Positions 1 to 9,028 of a stretch of DNA of 64,000 bases are shown in pieces (within the stretch, counting starts at the first letter, position 1; every line of letters starts with the position of its first letter). The notes under the pieces are model-generated. The model worked only from the letters and a program-made list of their open reading frames with translations, was not told the DNA's origin and made no database searches. The position numbers were made by a program, and so were the translations under genes. The stretch is from Alkalicoccus chagannorensis DSM 18086 (GTDB lineage: Bacteria; Bacillota; Bacilli; Bacillales; Salisediminibacteriaceae), in NCBI RefSeq assembly GCF_000429725.1, contig NZ_KE386945.1:65959-129958 (forward strand), in the 5' to 3' direction.

Positions 1-102
1 GCTTGGTCGAAATTTCCGTGAATTGTCCGCACTTTCTCTCAGCTTGGTCACAATCGGCCGACATTGGCCGAAGTTGCAAGTTACCTCCCCTGAACCGAAA
101 AC

Positions 103-136
103 AAGCAGCGTCCGCCGGTGCCGGCGGGCGCTGCTT
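103..136 (-). terminator. Terminator of the pxp operon
   Basis: A near-perfect 16-base inverted repeat (AAGCAGCG..CGCTGCTT outer arms) lies 10 bases after the pxpC stop and is followed on the minus strand by TGTTTT. It is the expected end of the five-gene operon. Confidence 0.75.
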
Positions 137-145
137 GGTCGTCTC

Positions 146-1084
146 TTATGGACCGCCGGCTGCTAGTTTGACGTAGCGGCGGAACTGTTTTTCCCGGTGC
201 CGGCGCAGCTGCTGGGCGACTTCCACTGGCACGGTGGAGAAGCGGATCACCTCGCCGGGGCGCATCTGGGCGACTTTCGGGAGGTCTTCATGGATCACGG
301 TGGCGATCCTCGGATACCCGCCTGTCGTCTGCCGATCGGCCATGAGCAGGATCGGCTGGCCGCCGGCGGTGATCTGGATGGTTCCCATCGCCACAGCATC
401 CGAGAGCATCCCCTCCGCTTCAGGGACATCCATTTCCGGACCTTCCAGCCGGCTTCCCATCCGGTCGACGTCGTTGGTGATCCGGTAGGTTTCACTCATG
501 AAGAGCGACAGGGAGCCTGGAGCGTCGGGCCCTGGGATGATACGGACGGGACGGCCTTTATGGTAATCCGGCAGGAGCTCGTGATGCATGCGCCGGCGTC
601 CCGTTGTCCGCCCCGGTGTTCCGAGGGGAATGACATCCCCGTTGCGCAGCTCCCGGCCGCGGAAGCCGCCGAGTTTCGCACGGATGTACGTGGCACGGCT
701 GCCCATCACTTCCGGGACATCCACCCCGCCTGCTACGGCGATGTAGGCACGCACCCCGAACTTCGGTTCACCGAAGGACAGGACACTGCCTGCCGGTACG
801 AGCACCGCCGTCCAGAGCGGGATCTTCTCTCCGTCCACAGCCGCGGAGAGGTCTGCTCCCCCGACAGCTATCCGGACCGGTTCGGAGAAAGAGAGCTCCG
901 GCCCCATCATCGTAACTTCCAGGCCGGCGGCTCCCGGATCGTTCCCCGTAAGCACATTGCAGAGCCGGAGCGCCCACGGATCCATCGCTCCGCCGACGAC
1001 GATGCCATACTGCTGAGCCCCGGTACGCCCCTGATCCTGAATCGTGGTCAGGAGTCCCTGTTTTCGAATCTTCATTTCAGCCAT
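146..1084 (-). CDS. pxpC: 5-oxoprolinase subunit C (PxpC, biotin-dependent carboxyltransferase-like, KipA homologue)
   Basis: About 312 residues. PxpC works with PxpA and PxpB in ATP-dependent opening of 5-oxoproline (pyroglutamate) to glutamate in the cytoplasm. The N-terminus (KIRKQGLLTTIQDQGR, then GIVVGGAMDPWALRLCN) and the C-terminal ILLMADRQTTGGYPRIATV block are hallmarks of the KipA/AHS2 family, and the length is normal. In Bacillus subtilis the same protein (KipA) also counteracts KipI, an inhibitor of the sporulation kinase KinA. The start is uncertain: GTG 1093, ATG 1084 or ATG 1075. I chose 1084, which has GGGTGA five bases upstream and overlaps the end of pxpA. Last gene of the operon. 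Confidence 0.93.
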   Translation of the reverse strand: MAEMKIRKQGLLTTIQDQGRTGAQQYGIVVGGAMDPWALRLCNVLTGNDPGAAGLEVTMMGPELSFSEPVRIAVGGADLSAAVDGEKIPLWTAVLVPAGSVLSFGEPKFGVRAYIAVAGGVDVPEVMGSRATYIRAKLGGFRGRELRNGDVIPLGTPGRTTGRRRMHHELLPDYHKGRPVRIIPGPDAPGSLSLFMSETYRITNDVDRMGSRLEGPEMDVPEAEGMLSDAVAMGTIQITAGGQPILLMADRQTTGGYPRIATVIHEDLPKVAQMRPGEVIRFSTVPVEVAQQLRRHREKQFRRYVKLAAGGP

Positions 1085-1844
1085 CGATGTCACCCGGCGG
1101 AACGACCGCCACCCTTTCCTCGTACAGCATTTCGCGGATTGCCGCGGCCAGTGCCGGTGATTCCGGCTTATCTCCGTGCAGGCAGATCGAGTCCGCCTGG
1201 ATCGGCAGCACCGATCCGTCGGAGGCAGTCACCGTACCGTCCATTACCATCTGACGCACCTGCTGAAGCGCAGCTTCCCTTTCGAGCAGCGCTCCCTCTT
1301 CTGTCCGGGGCATCAACGTTCCGTCCGGCTGGTACCCGCGGTCGGCAAAGACTTCCGACACGACGCGCAGCCCGGCACGGCGTCCAGCTTCCAGCAGTTC
1401 ACTGCCGGCGAGACCGTACAACAGCAGGTCTTTATCCCAGTCCGCCGCAGCCGCAGCGACCGCATCGGCTTTCTCTCTGGAAACAGCCGCTTCATTGTAA
1501 AGCGCTCCGTGCGGCTTCACGTGCTGCATCGGAACGTCCGCTTTCCGGCAGAAGCCTTCGAGAGACCCGAGCTGATACAGCACAGCGGTGTAGATATCTT
1601 CCGGAGACAGTCCGACCGTCCGCCGGCCGAACCCGCTTAAATCAGGGTAGCCGGGATGAGCGCCTACGGCCGTGCCATGCTCCGCTGCAAGCGCCGTTGT
1701 CCGGCGCATGACCGCAGGATCGCCTGCATGGAAACCACAGGCAGCATGAATCGAGCTGACGAGAGGAATCAAGTCCGCATCGCTGCCGATCGTATAGGCG
1801 CCGTAGCTTTCGCCAACGTCCGCATTCAGATCTACTTTGATCAT
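1077..1844 (-). CDS. pxpA: 5-oxoprolinase subunit A (PxpA, LamB/YcsF family)
   Basis: About 255 residues. The start IKVDLNADVGESYG with the following SIHAACGFHAGDP and GAHPGYPDLSGFGRR blocks is diagnostic of the LamB/YcsF family, the catalytic subunit of prokaryotic 5-oxoprolinase; HVKPHGALYN is the later conserved metal/active-site segment. An upstream in-frame ATG at 1859 exists, but GGGAGG lies eight bases before ATG 1844, and that ATG overlaps the pxpB stop as ATGA, so 1844 is preferred. The gene sits between pxpB and pxpC, as needed to build the complete enzyme. The full set of conserved blocks suggests it is functional. Confidence 0.93.
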   Translation of the reverse strand: MIKVDLNADVGESYGAYTIGSDADLIPLVSSIHAACGFHAGDPAVMRRTTALAAEHGTAVGAHPGYPDLSGFGRRTVGLSPEDIYTAVLYQLGSLEGFCRKADVPMQHVKPHGALYNEAAVSREKADAVAAAAADWDKDLLLYGLAGSELLEAGRRAGLRVVSEVFADRGYQPDGTLMPRTEEGALLEREAALQQVRQMVMDGTVTASDGSVLPIQADSICLHGDKPESPALAAAIREMLYEERVAVVPPGDIDG

Positions 1845-2569
1845 GTGACATCCTCCCATTCTATCTCGTAGTCTCCACGCTCCACGCGCCGGGCGATCGA
1901 TTCATATTCAGACGGCGTAATCCGCGAAAAGCGGAGACGGTCTCCCGCCTGCATCAGCACCAGGCTCTGGCGGTTCCGGTCGTAGAGACGCACCGGGGTC
2001 TGGCCGATCAGCTGCCATCCGCCTGGACTCTGCAGCGGGTAGATGCCAGTCTGTTCTCCGGCAATGCCTACCGCTCCGGCAGACACTTTCTGCCGTGGGG
2101 TGCGGCGGCGTTCCACGGCAATCGCCGGGTCCATCCCGCCGAGGTAGGGAAACCCGGGAATGAAACCGAGCATGTAGATGCGGTACTCGGCACGCGTATG
2201 GCGGTCGATCACTTCCTGTTCCGTCATGCCGCAATGCTCTGCTGTGTCAGACAGGTCCGGTCCGTAGCCGCTCCCGTAGCAGACGGGAATGAGCCAGCGT
2301 TTCGGTGCTGCCAGCGGGACGTCCTCCGCTTCGGTTTTCCAGACTGCCATGGCAGCTGCAGCCTCCTCATACGACCAGTGAAGCGGGTCATAAAACACCG
2401 TCACCGCACAGTAGGCCGGCACCCATTCGATGACCGCTGGATCCTTTTTCTCCTGCAGCACGGCGCAGAAGCGGCGGATCGCTTCGTGCACTTCTTCTGA
2501 AATCACCGACCCGAATGGGACCCGTACGGCCGCATCCCCGAGCGGCTGCATCTCCATGCTCATGCTCAT
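1841..2569 (-). CDS. pxpB: 5-oxoprolinase subunit B (PxpB, KipI homologue)
   Basis: 242 residues of the KipI/AHS1 family. Visible landmarks are the N-terminal LGDAAVRVPFG, the central YRIYMLGFIPGFPYLGGMD and RRTPRQKVSAGAVGIAG, and YPLQSPGGWQLIGQTP near the C-terminus. PxpB partners PxpC in ATP-dependent oxoproline cleavage. In B. subtilis KipI also binds the dimerisation domain of sporulation kinase KinA and blocks autophosphorylation. Here its ATG overlaps the stop of a histidine kinase gene by four bases (ATGA), which predicts translational coupling to a kinase. Two further in-frame ATGs follow within five codons, so the exact start is uncertain. Confidence 0.93.
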   Translation of the reverse strand: MSMSMEMQPLGDAAVRVPFGSVISEEVHEAIRRFCAVLQEKKDPAVIEWVPAYCAVTVFYDPLHWSYEEAAAAMAVWKTEAEDVPLAAPKRWLIPVCYGSGYGPDLSDTAEHCGMTEQEVIDRHTRAEYRIYMLGFIPGFPYLGGMDPAIAVERRRTPRQKVSAGAVGIAGEQTGIYPLQSPGGWQLIGQTPVRLYDRNRQSLVLMQAGDRLRFSRITPSEYESIARRVERGDYEIEWEDVT

Positions 2570-4389
2570 AACGTCTCCTCCTGACTCGACGGCATCGGAA
2601 ATGTCAGGCAGAACGAGGTCCCTTCGGACGACGTTCCTTTGAGATCCAGACTGCCGTTGTGATGGTTCATGATTCGTTCTGCAATCGTCAAGCCGAGCCC
2701 GGTCCCCTTTTCTTTCGTCGTGGCGAACGGGTCGAACATCCGCTCTGCTTTCTCCTGCGGAATCCCCGGCCCGTTATCCGCAATTTCCACGGTGTAGGTC
2801 CGGGTCCGGACTTTTCCGGTGATGTCGATCCGGCCGCCGTCGGGCATTGCCTCGATGCTGTTGCGGACCAGGTTGTGAAAGACCTGCTTCATCTGCGCCG
2901 CATCCAAGTCCAGCTCAACCGGCTCCAAGTCGACACAGATCTGCACGTGGTGGTTCGCTTCCTGTTCCTGAATCAGCGGCAGAATATCATTCAGCGTATT
3001 CTGCAGCCCGGTACGGATGAGTGCCGGCGCAGCCGGCTTGGAGAGCATCAGCATGTCTTCGATGATCGCGTTGATTCTCTCGATTTCCTTCAGCAGAAGA
3101 TCCAGACGGAACTTTTCCTGTTCCTCCGGGTCCATCGAATGCCGCATGAGGCCGAGGAAGCCGTCGATCACCGCAAGCGGATTGCGGATTTCGTGCGCCG
3201 CTCCAGCCGAGAGCTCCCCGATGACCGCAAGCTTTTCCGTCTGGCGGACCTGTCGCTCCAGTTCTTCCGTTTCCGTAATATCGATGAAGTAAAAGACTTT
3301 CCCGATTGTTTCGTCCTCTTCGCCGGCGAGCCGCGACTGGGAAGCAAGAAACATCCTTTCTTCTCCATGTTCTTTATACAGGACTTTCTCATTGCTGAAA
3401 ATGTGCTTCGACGTCAGTACATCCCAGAACCGGTGCACCCCGGCGGCCTCCCGTTTCAGCTCCGGCAGCTGGCGCACGTGGAAGTGGTCGCCGAGCCAGT
3501 CGCGGGCGGTGCGGTTGAGCTGCACTTCGCCGCTTCGTTCATCCGAAGTGACAATGCCGATCGGAAGCGAATCGAGAATCTGCTCGCGGTACATTTTGTC
3601 CGACAGCACCATGTCAAAGGACTGCTCCAGCTGTGTGGACATCTGATTGATGGAGCGTGCGAGCGGCGCCAGCTCCACCTGGGTCGTTTCTTCCACTTCC
3701 GCCCCGTACCGGCCGTCGGCAATCTGCTGCAGCTGGCTTTCCATCGTGCGCACCGGACGGGTGAATCCAGCGCTGATGCGGTAGGCGAAAAACATGGCCA
3801 GCAGAATCACGATCCCGGTCACGAGCACAAGCAGGTCGAGCGCATCGGAAATGATGACGTTCAGGTAGGACTGCTGGTCTTCCAGGCTGCCCTGTACTTC
3901 CTGCCGCGAAGCTTCGATATCGGTACGGAGTGATTCCAGCTCATCAAAATAAGTACTCTCTATGTATTCTGCCGCCCCGGCTTCATTCCCGATTTCAACG
4001 AGCCCGTGCACGTGATTTAAAATCATGAAATCCAGCCGCTCCAAATCCCGCTGCACCGGCTCGAGACTTTCCGGCGGGGCATCGTGGAGGGAGAGCATCG
4101 AGCTTTCGCCTTCATCCCGGAAATCCTCATAGTTCGCCACAAAGTCACAGCAGAAGCTGCTCTCCACGCCGAACTCGGTAAACTGCTCCTTCATCGCGAT
4201 CTGCGACTCCCAGTGGGAAAGCCAGAGCAGCTCCGGCACTTCTTCTGTCGTCAACGATTCACTCACATCGCTCATATCATCGAGAGACAGGATGAAGAAA
4301 AAGGAGAGGCTGCTCATCACAGCCGTGAAAAGCAGCAGTACTGTCAGTATTTTTGCCCGGAGGCTCCAATGTTTGAACGTATTCTTCAT
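2566..4389 (-). CDS. Membrane sensor histidine kinase (HAMP-PAS-HisKA-HATPase)
   Basis: 607 residues. Transmembrane segments at about 15-35 and 184-203 enclose an extracytoplasmic sensor of about 145 residues that contains a Cys-Cys pair (80-81). A HAMP linker (205-260) and a PAS-like domain (265-375) follow. The phospho-acceptor His399 lies in AAHEIRNPLAVIDGF, and the N, G1 and G2 ATP boxes are NLVRNSIEAM, DNGPGIP and GTGLGLTIAERI. The layout and H box resemble Bacillus sporulation-type kinases. No response regulator lies in the operon, so it may feed a phosphorelay or a distant partner. The stop overlaps the start of the KipI homologue pxpB. GGAG precedes the ATG. Confidence 0.92.
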   Translation of the reverse strand: MKNTFKHWSLRAKILTVLLLFTAVMSSLSFFFILSLDDMSDVSESLTTEEVPELLWLSHWESQIAMKEQFTEFGVESSFCCDFVANYEDFRDEGESSMLSLHDAPPESLEPVQRDLERLDFMILNHVHGLVEIGNEAGAAEYIESTYFDELESLRTDIEASRQEVQGSLEDQQSYLNVIISDALDLLVLVTGIVILLAMFFAYRISAGFTRPVRTMESQLQQIADGRYGAEVEETTQVELAPLARSINQMSTQLEQSFDMVLSDKMYREQILDSLPIGIVTSDERSGEVQLNRTARDWLGDHFHVRQLPELKREAAGVHRFWDVLTSKHIFSNEKVLYKEHGEERMFLASQSRLAGEEDETIGKVFYFIDITETEELERQVRQTEKLAVIGELSAGAAHEIRNPLAVIDGFLGLMRHSMDPEEQEKFRLDLLLKEIERINAIIEDMLMLSKPAAPALIRTGLQNTLNDILPLIQEQEANHHVQICVDLEPVELDLDAAQMKQVFHNLVRNSIEAMPDGGRIDITGKVRTRTYTVEIADNGPGIPQEKAERMFDPFATTKEKGTGLGLTIAERIMNHHNGSLDLKGTSSEGTSFCLTFPMPSSQEETL

Positions 4390-4402
4390 ACGATGCGCTC
4401 CT

Positions 4403-5398
4403 TCAGCTCTCCCGCTGCTTCAGCTGCTCCTGGTATCGTTTAACAGCTGCTTTTTCAGCATCGGTGTACATCGGACCAAGCGGAGCCACTCCGTATGCTC
4501 CGTCTTCGATCTCCAGTTCACGCACACCGCCCGGCAGACCTTCATCTGATAAGTAGTCTTCCATCATTATCTCATAAATCTGCGGAATATGCTGGGTTAC
4601 ACTGGTCAGAACGTGATTTTCTGCAAGCATGGATTGATCTTCGACGAATCCGACCGCGTACATATCTTCCTGCTCCATTTCACTGATGATGTAACGGTTG
4701 AACTGGTTCCCTCTCGTGTAAATGACGTCGACGCCCTGCGCTTTCAGCGATCTCATCGCCCGGAGTGCCTCTTCCCTGTCATTCCTGCTGACGACCGTCT
4801 CCAGCAGAATATCGGTGTCTGCATCGAGCCGCCCGGCCTCTTCGTAGACCGCCTCTGCGGCATGCCAGTCCCCTTCCATGCTGATCACGCCGATCCGGCC
4901 TGTTTCTGATTTCATGGAAGCAGCATGAAGCGCCGTTTTCTCTGCATCGGTAATATCAAACGTGTAGACCGTATAGTTCTCCTGATCGGAATCGCCGTGC
5001 AGCGTGACAAACGTGACGTCCGGATGCTCTTCGGCGTAGAGGGAGAAGATATCCGAGAATTCACTGCCGTGGCCGATGATGATGTCGCATCCTTGTTCTA
5101 TTTCCCGGGAAATACGAAAGTCGCGCATCCGTTTCGTCGTCAAATGCGGATAAAAGGCGACCTCCGTATCGAAACGTTCTTCCAGGTGCAGCTTGCTTTC
5201 ATACGCCAAGGCTCCCCAGCTCTGGTCGTTAGTAGAGTCCGAGGTCAGCATGGATACGTGCAGCGGTTCGTCCTGCGGCTCCTCATCATCCGAACCTGAG
5301 ACGTGGGACGAGAGCATCTGCAGGGCGAGCAGCAGCAGTACCGCTGCCGCACCGGCAACAGCTAAAATGATCATGGACTGTTTCTTCTGCACCTGCAT
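4403..5398 (-). CDS. Med/BMP-family substrate-binding-like membrane or lipoprotein
   Basis: About 331 residues. One N-terminal hydrophobic segment (about 9-28; no Cys, so a signal-anchor rather than a lipobox) is followed by a periplasmic-binding-like BMP domain: SMLTSDSTNDQSWGALAYES, then CDIIIGHGSEF and HPDVTFVTLHG. This matches the Med group of Bacillus (a BMP-family membrane protein that influences comK) and ABC nucleoside-binding proteins. No permease genes lie nearby, so a sensory role with the adjacent kinase is more likely than transport. A run of five G lies nine bases before ATG 5398, favouring this start over ATG 5422. It opens the operon, 13 bases ahead of the kinase. Confidence 0.82.
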   Translation of the reverse strand: MQVQKKQSMIILAVAGAAAVLLLLALQMLSSHVSGSDDEEPQDEPLHVSMLTSDSTNDQSWGALAYESKLHLEERFDTEVAFYPHLTTKRMRDFRISREIEQGCDIIIGHGSEFSDIFSLYAEEHPDVTFVTLHGDSDQENYTVYTFDITDAEKTALHAASMKSETGRIGVISMEGDWHAAEAVYEEAGRLDADTDILLETVVSRNDREEALRAMRSLKAQGVDVIYTRGNQFNRYIISEMEQEDMYAVGFVEDQSMLAENHVLTSVTQHIPQIYEIMMEDYLSDEGLPGGVRELEIEDGAYGVAPLGPMYTDAEKAAVKRYQEQLKQRES

Positions 5399-5857
5399 CC
5401 GCTTTTCCCCCTTCTTCACCAACCGCCCTTGGCCGTTTCCGTGTATCCTGGTTCTATTCCATCTGTAACAATAACTTTCCGCACAAACGACCTCACCTTC
5501 TCATCTTACCGGACGCGGGGGCTTTTCGTCTATAGACCGTGCGGATTATGTGGAATTTCGTCGAAAAAATGCATCCACTTCCACATGTTTTCCGGCTTTC
5601 TTCCGTGTCATTTCAGTACTGGAGCACTATAACATAGATGATAGACCTGCGTCGAAAGATACGATACAGGACCTCTGATTTATCACGGGACCGCCGGTAC
5701 GTCGCCCCACGAAGCAGACCGTGTCGAATCACGACCGACTGAGCGAGACGCCGCTTTCCTCCTGTGGCATTGGATGCTTGTTACACACTCAAAAAAATCC
5801 CGCCGGAGACGAGGCTCTGGCGGGATAATACGTGACTGGATGGAGCGTGCTGCAGGA
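5399..5857. other. Intergenic region with the operon promoter area
   Basis: This gap separates ppc from the start of the Med-like/kinase/pxp operon. It must hold the promoter of that operon, but I see no convincing -35/-10 pair. The ppc terminator is at its left end. Otherwise nothing recognisable. Confidence 0.4.
5797..5826 (-). terminator. Terminator of ppc
   Basis: Stem ATCCCGCC/GGCGGGAT (8 pairs, extendable) with a 14-base apex, followed on the minus strand by seven T. It lies 31 bases after the ppc stop. Confidence 0.85.
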
Positions 5858-8623
5858 TCAGCCCGTATTCAGAAGTCCTGCGGCGACGCCGCTGATCGTC
5901 AGCAGTACTTCCGTGAGTACTTCTTCCGAATCTTCTGCTTCGTCCGAGCGCAGCTTCTGAATGAGGTCTACCTGCATGAAGTTGAGTGGATCGACATACG
6001 GATTACGCAGATGCACGGAGCCCTGGATGTTCGGAGTGAAGTCCAGCAGCTCGTCGGACTGCGAAATCTTGAGCAGCATGTCTTTCGTGCGGTCATACTC
6101 TGCCTGAATGTCCCCGAAGATCCGCTGCCCAACCTCCTGATCTTCCACCAGGTTGACGTATTCTTTCGCGGTCATGAGGTCTGCTTTCATCAGTGCCATC
6201 TGCAGGTTGTTGATCGTCGACTGGAAAAACGGCCACTGCTGGTACATCGCGCGGAGTGTCTCCAGCGCTTCATCGCCGCCGTTTTCGACATAGGCTGCGA
6301 GTCCCGTACCGGACGCATACCACGCCGGGATCATCTGGCGGCACTGCGTCCAGGCAAAGACCCAAGGGATCGCCCGCAGATCTTCAAATTTTTCCGAGCC
6401 CTTCCGGCTCATCGGGCGTGAACCAATGTTAAGCTCCCGCAGTTCGTTGAGCGGCGTGGTCTGCTTAAAGTACGTCAGAAAATCATCGTCTCCGAAGACA
6501 AGGTTCTGGTACTTTTTCAGCGAGTGATCCGAGATCGTTTCGATCGCGTCCTCCCACTCCTGCTTCAGTCCGGTCATCGCCGCTTCATCCTTGTGTACTT
6601 TCGACGTGGACTGAATGAGCGCAGAAGCTGCCTGCTCGAGGTTGCGGAACGCAATGTCGCCGAGCATATACCGGGAGGAGAGCACTTCGCCCTGCTCCGT
6701 AATCTTCACGCCGTCGCCGAGCGTTTCCGCCGGCTGGGAAATGATACTCCGGTTGAGCGGCCCGCCACCACGGCCGAGCGATCCGCCGCGTCCGTGGAAA
6801 AATTTCAGGCCAATGTTGTACTCCCGGGCCATGTTGTGAATTTCCTGCTGGGCTTTGAAGAGCTTCCAGTTGGCGGTGAGTGTCCCGCCGTCTTTGCTCC
6901 CGTCCGAGTAGCCGAGCATAATTTCCTGATGGTCGCCGCGCTTTTCGATATGGCTGCGGTACAGATCCATGTCGAATAGCGTCTGCATGATTTTCGGTCC
7001 GGCAATCAAGTCGTCGACCGTTTCCAGCAGCGGGGCGACATTGAGGTTGCTTTCCACAGTGCCGTCCACGTGCAGTCGGTAGATCCCCGCTTCTTTTGCG
7101 AGCACGAGCACTTCGAGCAGGTCACTCGCGGACTGCGTCATGCTGATCAAGTACACTTCCACGGAGCGCTTACCGAATTCTTCGTGCGCACTCTGGATCA
7201 TCTTGAACACATCGAAGATATCCTGCGTTTCCTTCGAGTAGTCTTCGTTCAGCAGCATGAGCGGACGAGGGTCTTTCAATACTTTTTCCAGAACGTTGAG
7301 CTTCTCCTGTTCTTCCAGAGAGGCATAGTCCTCTGCAATGCCGACGACTTTCAGCATTTCAGAAACCGCCTGTTCGTGCTCCCCGCTGTGGTTACGGACG
7401 TCGAGCGTAGCGAGGTGAAAGCCGAACAGCTTCACCTGGCGGATCAGTTTGTTCAGCTTCTTGAGCTTCACGCCCTCGAGCTGATGCTCCATGGCTGTCT
7501 CTTCGATCATGAGCAGATCCCGCTCCAGCTCCTCGGCATGCGTATAGGCGTGACGGCTGTTTTTGCTGTCAACCGCACGCAGGCGCTTGAGCATCACGGC
7601 AAATTTACGACGGTATACTTCGCCTTCAATCTGCCACTTTTCTCTACCGGTCAAATACTGCTTTTCCTGTTCTTCCACGTGCTTCACGAAGTCTTCGGAT
7701 ACGCTGACGCGTGAGGTGGACTGACTGAAGCGCTTCATCAGCTCCGTGATGCCTTCATCATATTTGCGGAGCACGAGGCCGCGCTGCAGCTTCAACGTCT
7801 CCCACGTCACGTCCGGTGTCACGAATGGATTGCCGTCACGGTCCCCGCCGATCCACGAGCCGAAGTTCAGGAAGTTCGGTACTTTCCACTTCCGGTCGGT
7901 GAAATAATCGTTCAGCTGGTCCTCCAGTTCGGTATGTACCGCTGGAAGCACATCGAACAGCGTCTCATCAAAGTAGTAGAGTCCGTTCTTCACTTCGTCG
8001 ATGACAGTCGGCTTCCGGTGACGCAGCTCATCCGTCTGCCAGAGCGCCGTCACTTCGTTCACGAGACTTTCTTCCAGATTGCGGCGCTTTTTATACGGAA
8101 GCGTCGGCTGATCGAGTTTCTGCAGAATCGTGGAAATCCGCTTCTGGATTTCCAGGACGGTCCGTTTCGTCGCTTCGGTCGGGTGCGCGGTCATGATCAG
8201 TTCGATCGACAGGTCATCAATGATGGACTGTACCGTTGCATCATCATGGTTGTCGTTCTGCAGGGCGATGATCGCTTCCTGCATCGAATGCCGCTGCACG
8301 TCGCTGTCGCGCTCGAGCCGGTAAAACTGCGAACGGCGGATGCGGTGGTTCTGCTCCGCAATATTGACAAGGTGAAAATAGATCGCAAACGCACGGATCA
8401 CCTGCTGGCGCATCGGCGATTTCAACGTCGTGATTTCCTCTTTGAGATGACGGTACTTCGTATCATCATATTCGTCGCGGAGACCTTTCGTCAGTTCGCG
8501 GATATCTTCCACTTTATTGAAGAGTTCGTCGCCTCCGTGCTTTTTAAGTACTTCCCCGAGGATGTTCCCCAGCTTTTTCACATCGTTTCTCAGGTGCACG
8601 TTCTGATCTTCTGTTTGTGTCAT
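5858..8623 (-). CDS. ppc: Phosphoenolpyruvate carboxylase
   Basis: 921 residues, full length for the family. It converts phosphoenolpyruvate and bicarbonate to oxaloacetate (anaplerosis of the citric acid cycle, cytoplasm). Visible signatures are the catalytic His147 in LIMTAHPTEATKRT, the FGSWIGGDRDGNPFV block, GYSDGSKDGG, the glycine-rich active-site loop FFHGRGGSLGRGGGP, and SRPMSRKG. The C-terminus ends in NTG, as is usual for the enzyme. AGGAGGG lies eight bases upstream of the ATG. It is transcribed alone, from a probable promoter at 8860-8889 through a structured leader of about 235 bases. Confidence 0.97.
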   Translation of the reverse strand: MTQTEDQNVHLRNDVKKLGNILGEVLKKHGGDELFNKVEDIRELTKGLRDEYDDTKYRHLKEEITTLKSPMRQQVIRAFAIYFHLVNIAEQNHRIRRSQFYRLERDSDVQRHSMQEAIIALQNDNHDDATVQSIIDDLSIELIMTAHPTEATKRTVLEIQKRISTILQKLDQPTLPYKKRRNLEESLVNEVTALWQTDELRHRKPTVIDEVKNGLYYFDETLFDVLPAVHTELEDQLNDYFTDRKWKVPNFLNFGSWIGGDRDGNPFVTPDVTWETLKLQRGLVLRKYDEGITELMKRFSQSTSRVSVSEDFVKHVEEQEKQYLTGREKWQIEGEVYRRKFAVMLKRLRAVDSKNSRHAYTHAEELERDLLMIEETAMEHQLEGVKLKKLNKLIRQVKLFGFHLATLDVRNHSGEHEQAVSEMLKVVGIAEDYASLEEQEKLNVLEKVLKDPRPLMLLNEDYSKETQDIFDVFKMIQSAHEEFGKRSVEVYLISMTQSASDLLEVLVLAKEAGIYRLHVDGTVESNLNVAPLLETVDDLIAGPKIMQTLFDMDLYRSHIEKRGDHQEIMLGYSDGSKDGGTLTANWKLFKAQQEIHNMAREYNIGLKFFHGRGGSLGRGGGPLNRSIISQPAETLGDGVKITEQGEVLSSRYMLGDIAFRNLEQAASALIQSTSKVHKDEAAMTGLKQEWEDAIETISDHSLKKYQNLVFGDDDFLTYFKQTTPLNELRELNIGSRPMSRKGSEKFEDLRAIPWVFAWTQCRQMIPAWYASGTGLAAYVENGGDEALETLRAMYQQWPFFQSTINNLQMALMKADLMTAKEYVNLVEDQEVGQRIFGDIQAEYDRTKDMLLKISQSDELLDFTPNIQGSVHLRNPYVDPLNFMQVDLIQKLRSDEAEDSEEVLTEVLLTISGVAAGLLNTG

Positions 8624-8859
8624 CTCGATCCCTCCTGATAAAAAATGCAGGCAGCCTGTCCACAGGCGGCAGCTGTTGGCTGAAGCGGTGTTTTCCTGCT
8701 CCTGCGTGCGGCGGTGCTGCAGAGAAACATGCCTTCTGCAGCACGGTTGAGAGCCTTAACGGGTCAGCCGGGAGGGGATGTGCGCGGGACGTATTTTGTC
8801 CGGCCCGTCACACTGCGTCCCACCCACGGCAGAAACTGCCCCTGTCTGATATAACCAAC
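8624..8859 (-). promoter_or_regulatory. Long structured 5' leader of ppc
   Basis: Between the predicted promoter and ppc. It has a perfect 10-pair hairpin (GTGCTGCAGA/TCTGCAGCAC, 8715-8745). Just before the ribosome site there is a GC-rich hairpin (GCCTGT/ACAGGC core) followed by a T6 run at about 8638-8643, which looks like an intrinsic terminator placed as an attenuator. Regulatory function is inferred. Confidence 0.35.
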
Positions 8860-8889
8860 ATCATAACAGAAGCAGCAAGAAATAATCAA
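8860..8889 (-). promoter_or_regulatory. Predicted sigma-A promoter of ppc
   Basis: On the minus strand TTGATT and TATGAT are separated by 18 bases in an AT-rich stretch, pointing at ppc. Confidence 0.5.
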
Positions 8890-9028
8890 TTTTTTCATAC
8901 AATTCTTACGTGCAGCGCGCATTCAGGTGGAATCGGGTGAATCCGCCTGCTGAAAGCGTATCAGCCCGTTCAGCCGCAGCTTTCTGCCCGCCATTCTCTG
9001 CCAGCGGGATTGCTCCCGCACGCCTGTA

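Noticed and set aside
1..102. Possible repeat at the left edge (GCTTGGTC motifs)
   Set aside because: Two short similar stretches only; cannot be matched to families A, B or C within the window.
197..1711. 504-codon frame on the plus strand over pxpC and pxpA
   Set aside because: Antisense to two clear genes, composition is Arg/Pro/His-rich and no ribosome site or motif; a shadow of GC-rich codons.
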